Positions 20,813 through 22,346 of a stretch of DNA of 22,346 nucleotides are shown here, piece by piece. Made by a program: the position numbers and the translations under genes. The notes beneath the pieces are model-generated. The model did no database searches and had not been told where the DNA came from. It saw nothing but the letters and a program-made list of their open reading frames with translations. Each line of letters opens with the position of its first letter. The stretch's first letter is position 1. Source of the stretch: Chitinophagaceae bacterium UBA2789 (GTDB lineage: Bacteria; Bacteroidota; Bacteroidia; Chitinophagales; Chitinophagaceae); NCBI GenBank assembly GCA_002352145.1, contig DEHX01000138.1, forward strand, positions 6,260 to 28,605. Reading direction: 5' to 3'.

Positions 20813-20938
20813 GTAAGCTACCGGGAAAGACAGGTTTGCATTATCTGAACCCGGATTGGGGAAGATTTGATTGATTTTTTAGACAATTCTTGTTGACGGC
20901 AGTGTAACCTATGAATTAAATTATTTCAATTCTTATTA

Positions 20939-22312
20939 TTAAACATTATCAATCGGCTCTGCCTTAAATAAGCCTTTCTTCATTTTAAACTTTATCCAAA
21001 AAACTGCATAGAGCGCCGTCAGTCCCACGATTATAAATACGTTGAGGTAAACATCTTTTGTCATTTCAGGAGTTGGAGAGTTATTGACTATTAAGTATAG
21101 CAAACTGATGATTCCCAAAATTTGCGGCAGCGGATAAAACGGAGACCGGTAAGGCCGGGTATATCGGGGATATCTTTTTCGCAGTACGATCAGGTTGATA
21201 TGTGCCACCAGGTACACCAGCAGCCACACAGTAGCTGCTGAAATCATCATGAGTATAACGGCATCCTGTGAACTTTTAAAAACCACATACATTACAATAG
21301 CACAAGCACAGGGAAAAAGCAGGCCAAACCAGGGTGTTTTGAATTTCGGATGAACGGCACCAAAAATTCGGGGTAGCTGGTTGTTTTTTGCCATACCATA
21401 TAACATTCGGGATATTGCGGCCATACCGGTACTGAAAGAGCTACCGGCTGCAGTAACAGCCAGTATGGCCATCAATAGCTTTGTATTTTCCCCTAAAACT
21501 GATTGAATCAATATCCAATGCGGAATGGAGTTATTAACCAGTTCCGTACCGGGCACCTTATGATACCCGGCTAAGGCAACCAATCCATAAACCACCAATA
21601 AAACGAAAGCCGATACCATCATAGCCCTTGGTAAATTTTTTTCAGGATTTTTTGTTTCTTCCACCATTGGACATACGAATTCCATCCCCATAAAAGCCCA
21701 CAGTGCTAAAACGGTTAACGAAAGAACATTTCCATGCAGGGAACCGAAACCGGATACTAAGTTACTATAGGGTATGTCACTGGCTTCAGAACTGCTCACC
21801 CCAACACATCCAATGAGCAACAACAAAGCCAGCATGGTAAATGCAAGTATATTTTGTACTGACGCAAACACATCAACACCGAAGAAATTGAAAATAATAA
21901 TGATAACATAAATCCATAGACCGATGTTGCTAAAGGTGCCCGGGTAGAGTACATCAAATACATAATTTAAGAGGAAAATGTCTGCCGCGCCGGCAAAAAT
22001 GGCCAGGCCCAAATAACCCCCGATGGTTATTACAATGGCAGGGAGGTGTCCAATCGCCACTTCGGTATAGCTGCTTATACCACCAGCCTTCGGCATCATC
22101 AGCGACAACTCCGTAAATGTAAAAATGTAGGTAAGCGCCAACGCAAAAGCAAAAAGCATAGCTATAAAGAAGGCTGAGGCATTTATCCCTACACCCTGCA
22201 GTATAGTTACCAATGCACCCTGGCCAATTACCATGCCCACACCAACGGCAATCAGAGAAAACAAGCCCAGTGTTCGTTTGAGCGGGGTATTTACAATTTT
22301 CAAATCATTCAT
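20939..22312 (-). CDS. APC-superfamily amino acid permease
   Basis: A 457-residue integral membrane protein with about twelve hydrophobic helices, the usual APC architecture. The first helix region, LFSLIAVGVGMVIGQGALVTILQG, has the glycine-rich unwound segment that binds the amino-acid backbone in the family. A second conserved block, FTELSLMMPKAGGISSYTEVAIG, closes helix 2 and the following loop. LWAFMGMEFVCPMVEETKNPEKNLPRAM is the helix 6 region with the acidic EETKNPEKNLPRA loop typical of APC carriers. The substrate (which amino acid or amine, and whether it is an antiporter) is not predictable here. The ATG at 22312 is 35 bp from the window edge, so its promoter is mostly outside. It shares a strand with the oxoamine synthase, but 581 bp separate them, so they are unlikely to be one operon. 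Confidence 0.9.
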   Translation of the reverse strand: MNDLKIVNTPLKRTLGLFSLIAVGVGMVIGQGALVTILQGVGINASAFFIAMLFAFALALTYIFTFTELSLMMPKAGGISSYTEVAIGHLPAIVITIGGYLGLAIFAGAADIFLLNYVFDVLYPGTFSNIGLWIYVIIIIFNFFGVDVFASVQNILAFTMLALLLLIGCVGVSSSEASDIPYSNLVSGFGSLHGNVLSLTVLALWAFMGMEFVCPMVEETKNPEKNLPRAMMVSAFVLLVVYGLVALAGYHKVPGTELVNNSIPHWILIQSVLGENTKLLMAILAVTAAGSSFSTGMAAISRMLYGMAKNNQLPRIFGAVHPKFKTPWFGLLFPCACAIVMYVVFKSSQDAVILMMISAATVWLLVYLVAHINLIVLRKRYPRYTRPYRSPFYPLPQILGIISLLYLIVNNSPTPEMTKDVYLNVFIIVGLTALYAVFWIKFKMKKGLFKAEPIDNV

Positions 22313-22346
22313 AAACTAAGTCATCATCATACATCGCCGCTAACGG

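Larger units (their letters stand above)
20358..20938. other. Intergenic region between permease and oxoamine synthase genes (581 bp)
   Basis: No convincing gene is present. Bases 20358-20460 hold the oxoamine synthase leader and -7 box, 20461-20558 are unremarkable, and 20559-20812 are twelve tandem 21-bp repeats. Bases 20813-20938 are an AT-rich tail below the permease stop with no strong terminator hairpin. Confidence 0.7.

Noticed and set aside
20554..20874. A 106-residue open frame across the 21-bp repeats that could be called a gene.
   Set aside because: It begins at a GTG with no upstream signal, changes repeat frame with the array, and has no recognisable family. It is better explained by the repeat itself.
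20813..20938. Plasmid-type replication origin next to iteron-like repeats.
   Set aside because: No DnaA box, rep gene or partition gene is seen, and all neighbours are ordinary chromosomal genes. The 21-bp spacing alone is not enough.

Overview
The window looks like chromosomal DNA of a member of the Bacteroidota, most likely the family Chitinophagaceae; this assignment is an inference. The supporting signs are TAnnTTTG-type -7 promoter elements, no recognisable Shine-Dalgarno sequences, a protein with a type IX secretion C-terminal sorting domain, SprB repeats, a single-helix PspC protein that begins with a long amphipathic stretch, and protein sequences that resemble Chitinophagaceae homologues. 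There is no tRNA, rRNA, transposase, phage gene or CRISPR array.

Bases 1-9375 are mostly housekeeping. In order they hold the 3' end of an unidentified + gene, a SAM methyltransferase (-), the phosphohexomutase glmM (+, GTG start), a two-gene molybdenum hydroxylase operon (-), a cysteine desulfurase (+), a small PspC membrane protein (-) and aconitase (+). The aconitase leader carries two mutually exclusive inverted repeats. Bases 9374-11444 hold two exported proteins on the - strand, each followed by a hairpin: a small secreted protein of unknown function and a T9SS-exported surface protein whose N-terminal half is clearly more AT-rich than its C-terminal half.

Bases 11757-15698 form a probable four-gene + operon ending at one good terminator: an unknown 141-aa protein, an ECF sigma factor, an overlapping gene for an unusual protein (cytoplasmic N-terminus, one inner-membrane helix, long linker, outer-membrane beta-barrel), and a lipoprotein with four SprB repeats fused to a monoheme cytochrome c motif. 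The order suggests a self-contained envelope-signalling unit in which the sigma factor is controlled by a trans-envelope protein and the lipoprotein is an output or a sensor partner. This is the best candidate here for an undescribed system.

Bases 15692-22346 carry only - strand genes: ubiX, a DPP IV peptidase, an alpha-oxoamine synthase of the serine palmitoyltransferase type, and an APC amino-acid permease. The gaps between them are the most information-rich non-coding parts of the window. The ubiX upstream region has a perfect LacI-family operator and, on the opposite strand, an orphan promoter-terminator pair that may specify a small RNA of about 100 nt. The gap below the DPP IV gene holds a REP-like palindrome and a CAAAG-rich dispersed-repeat-like stretch. 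The 581-bp gap between permease and oxoamine synthase holds twelve head-to-tail degenerate repeats on an almost exact 21-bp period.
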